Below are positions 6,289 through 7,583 of a stretch of 7,583 bases of DNA, in pieces; the stretch's first letter is position 1; each line of letters begins with the position of its first letter. The notes under the pieces were generated by a model. That model saw only the letters and a list, made by a program, of their open reading frames with translations. It did not search any database and was not told the DNA's origin. Origin of the DNA: an uncultured Bacteroidales bacterium (GTDB lineage: Bacteria > Bacteroidota > Bacteroidia > Bacteroidales > P3); contig CAMURW010000070.1 of assembly GCA_947097635.1 (NCBI GenBank), positions 1-7,583 on the forward strand, in the 5' to 3' direction. Made by a program: the position numbers and the translations under genes.

Positions 6289-6297
6289 CTTTAATAT

Positions 6298-7583
6298 ATG
6301 CCCAAAGATAACCTGGCCCCCAATGGCAAACGTGGCAAGTGGAAAAAACACACGGGCTACGGGGAATCGCAGCCCTCCGATGTCGGCCACGGCGCGAAGC
6401 GATCCTCGCTATCGGAAAGTTCCGCCGCCTTCTCCTTCGACCTTTCCAGCACCGCGTCGCCACGTCGTCCGACTCCTCAGCAGCGCAACACTTTCAGCAC
6501 TGCCCCCGTCCAGGAGACCGCCATCCTTGTCAGCGTATGCATCGCTTCGGACACCATGGAACACACTCAGGAGTGCCTGGACGAGCTAGAGTTCCTCCTG
6601 CACACCGCCGGGGGACGCTGCCTGAAACAATGTATACAGCGCCTTCCCATGCCGGACCCCCGCACCTACATCGGCAGCGGCAAGCTGGAGGAGATACGGG
6701 GATACCAGAATGCCATGGAATGCGACTTCCTGGTCTTCGACGACGAGCTCACCCCCGTCCAGCTGCGCAACTTGGAACGCGCCTTTGGGTGTCGCATCCT
6801 GGATCGCACAACCCTCATCCTGGACATCTTCGCCAAGCGTGCGCGTACCAGCACCGCCAAGACGCAGGTGGAACTGGCACAGTTGCAGTATATGCTGCCG
6901 CGTCTCACACGGATGTGGACACATTTGGAGCGACAGCGCGGCGGCATAGGTATGCGCGGCCCTGGCGAGACGCAGATAGAGACGGACCGCCGTCTCATCA
7001 CCGAGAAGATAGCTCTGCTCAAGGAACGTCTCAAGGACATTGACAAACAGAAGGCGCAGCAACGCAAACATCGCGACCAGCTGGTGCGAGTGGCGTTGGT
7101 GGGCTATACCAACGTAGGCAAAAGCACGCTGATGAACCTCCTCAGCAAAAGCGAAGTCTTCGCAGAGGACAAACTTTTTGCCACGCTGGACACCACCGTT
7201 CGCAAGGTGGTGATAGACAACCTGCCCCTCCTGCTCACGGACACCGTGGGCTTTATCCGCAAGCTGCCCCACGGCCTCATCGAGAGCTTCAAGAGCACCC
7301 TGGATGAGGTTACGGAGGCCGACCTGCTGGTGCACGTCGTGGACATCAGCCACCCCGGTTACGAGGAACAGATGCTCTCCGTGCAGAAAACCTTAGAGGA
7401 AATCGGCGCCGCCGACAAGCCCACGCTGCTGGTGTTCAACAAAATCGATGCCTATACTTATGAGAAGAAGGACGACGATGATCTCACTCCCCTCACCCCA
7501 GCCAACTGGACGCTGGACATGCTCAAGGGCAGCTGGTTGGCACGCAGTTTCAACAGTCTCGAAGCACCCCTGCATCCCCACCA
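6298..7583 (+). CDS. hflX: GTPase HflX (3' end beyond the right edge)
   Basis: HflX is a ribosome-associated GTPase that binds the 50S subunit and, in characterised species, splits stalled or stress-inactivated ribosomes. The 428 codons present contain the N-terminal HflX domain (about 73-215), with YIGSGKLEEI (124-133) and FDDELTPVQLRNLE (147-160). The family signature RGPGETQIETDRR spans 220-232 and a helical linker runs to about 262. The G domain then shows the P-loop GYTNVGKST (269-277), switch I FATLDTT, the G3 motif DTVGF (315-319) and the G4 motif NKID (381-384). The G5 motif and C-terminal end lie outside the window. The start is the ATG at 6298: it is the only start codon in frame ahead of the conserved domain, leaving about 72 extra residues that are basic at first (KRGKWKK) and then Ser/Thr/Pro-rich. 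The gene follows the glycosyltransferase by 27 bp and is probably in the parC operon, possibly with its own promoter. Confidence 0.94.
   Translation, partial: MPKDNLAPNGKRGKWKKHTGYGESQPSDVGHGAKRSSLSESSAAFSFDLSSTASPRRPTPQQRNTFSTAPVQETAILVSVCIASDTMEHTQECLDELEFLLHTAGGRCLKQCIQRLPMPDPRTYIGSGKLEEIRGYQNAMECDFLVFDDELTPVQLRNLERAFGCRILDRTTLILDIFAKRARTSTAKTQVELAQLQYMLPRLTRMWTHLERQRGGIGMRGPGETQIETDRRLITEKIALLKERLKDIDKQKAQQRKHRDQLVRVALVGYTNVGKSTLMNLLSKSEVFAEDKLFATLDTTVRKVVIDNLPLLLTDTVGFIRKLPHGLIESFKSTLDEVTEADLLVHVVDISHPGYEEQMLSVQKTLEEIGAADKPTLLVFNKIDAYTYEKKDDDDLTPLTPANWTLDMLKGSWLARSFNSLEAPLHPH

Overview
The window looks like ordinary chromosome from a Bacteroidales bacterium, probably a Prevotella- or Bacteroides-like genus. 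Four things point there. The topoisomerase IV subunit A matches the Bacteroidetes form of ParC (YHPHGDASI and DDAAAGRYIEAKLSK motifs). A DUF4492 protein sits directly upstream of cydA, an arrangement I know from this phylum. Start codons are preceded by A/T-rich sequence rather than Shine-Dalgarno sites. Promoter-like sites fit the Bacteroidetes -7 consensus TAnnTTTG.

Layout from left to right: on the minus strand lies the 5' two-thirds of cydA (cytochrome bd oxidase subunit I), which runs off the left edge. It is preceded by a small one-helix membrane protein (DUF4492), and both are probably transcribed leftward from a promoter near 1391-1398. Next comes an 885-bp intergenic region (1336-2220) with no convincing gene. 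It contains a seven-copy 11-bp tandem repeat headed by an inverted copy that forms a perfect 14-bp stem, and several short palindromes. On the plus strand follow parC (916 aa), a family-4-type glycosyltransferase (428 aa, 12 bp after parC) and hflX (starting 27 bp later and running off the right edge). The three are likely co-transcribed, although hflX also has a promoter-like box just before its start codon.

Functionally, the left operon is respiratory (high-affinity quinol oxidase for microaerobic oxygen). The right cluster combines chromosome decatenation (ParC), a sugar transferase of unknown acceptor and a ribosome-associated GTPase (HflX). These are mostly housekeeping genes, and I see no CRISPR array, prophage, insertion sequence, toxin-antitoxin pair or obvious novel defence system. 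The points most worth checking are the small protein paired with cydA, the palindrome near -41 of the cyd promoter, the tandem-repeat/hairpin element, the position-83-equivalent alanine of ParC, and the unusual N-terminus and possible near-leaderless promoter of hflX.
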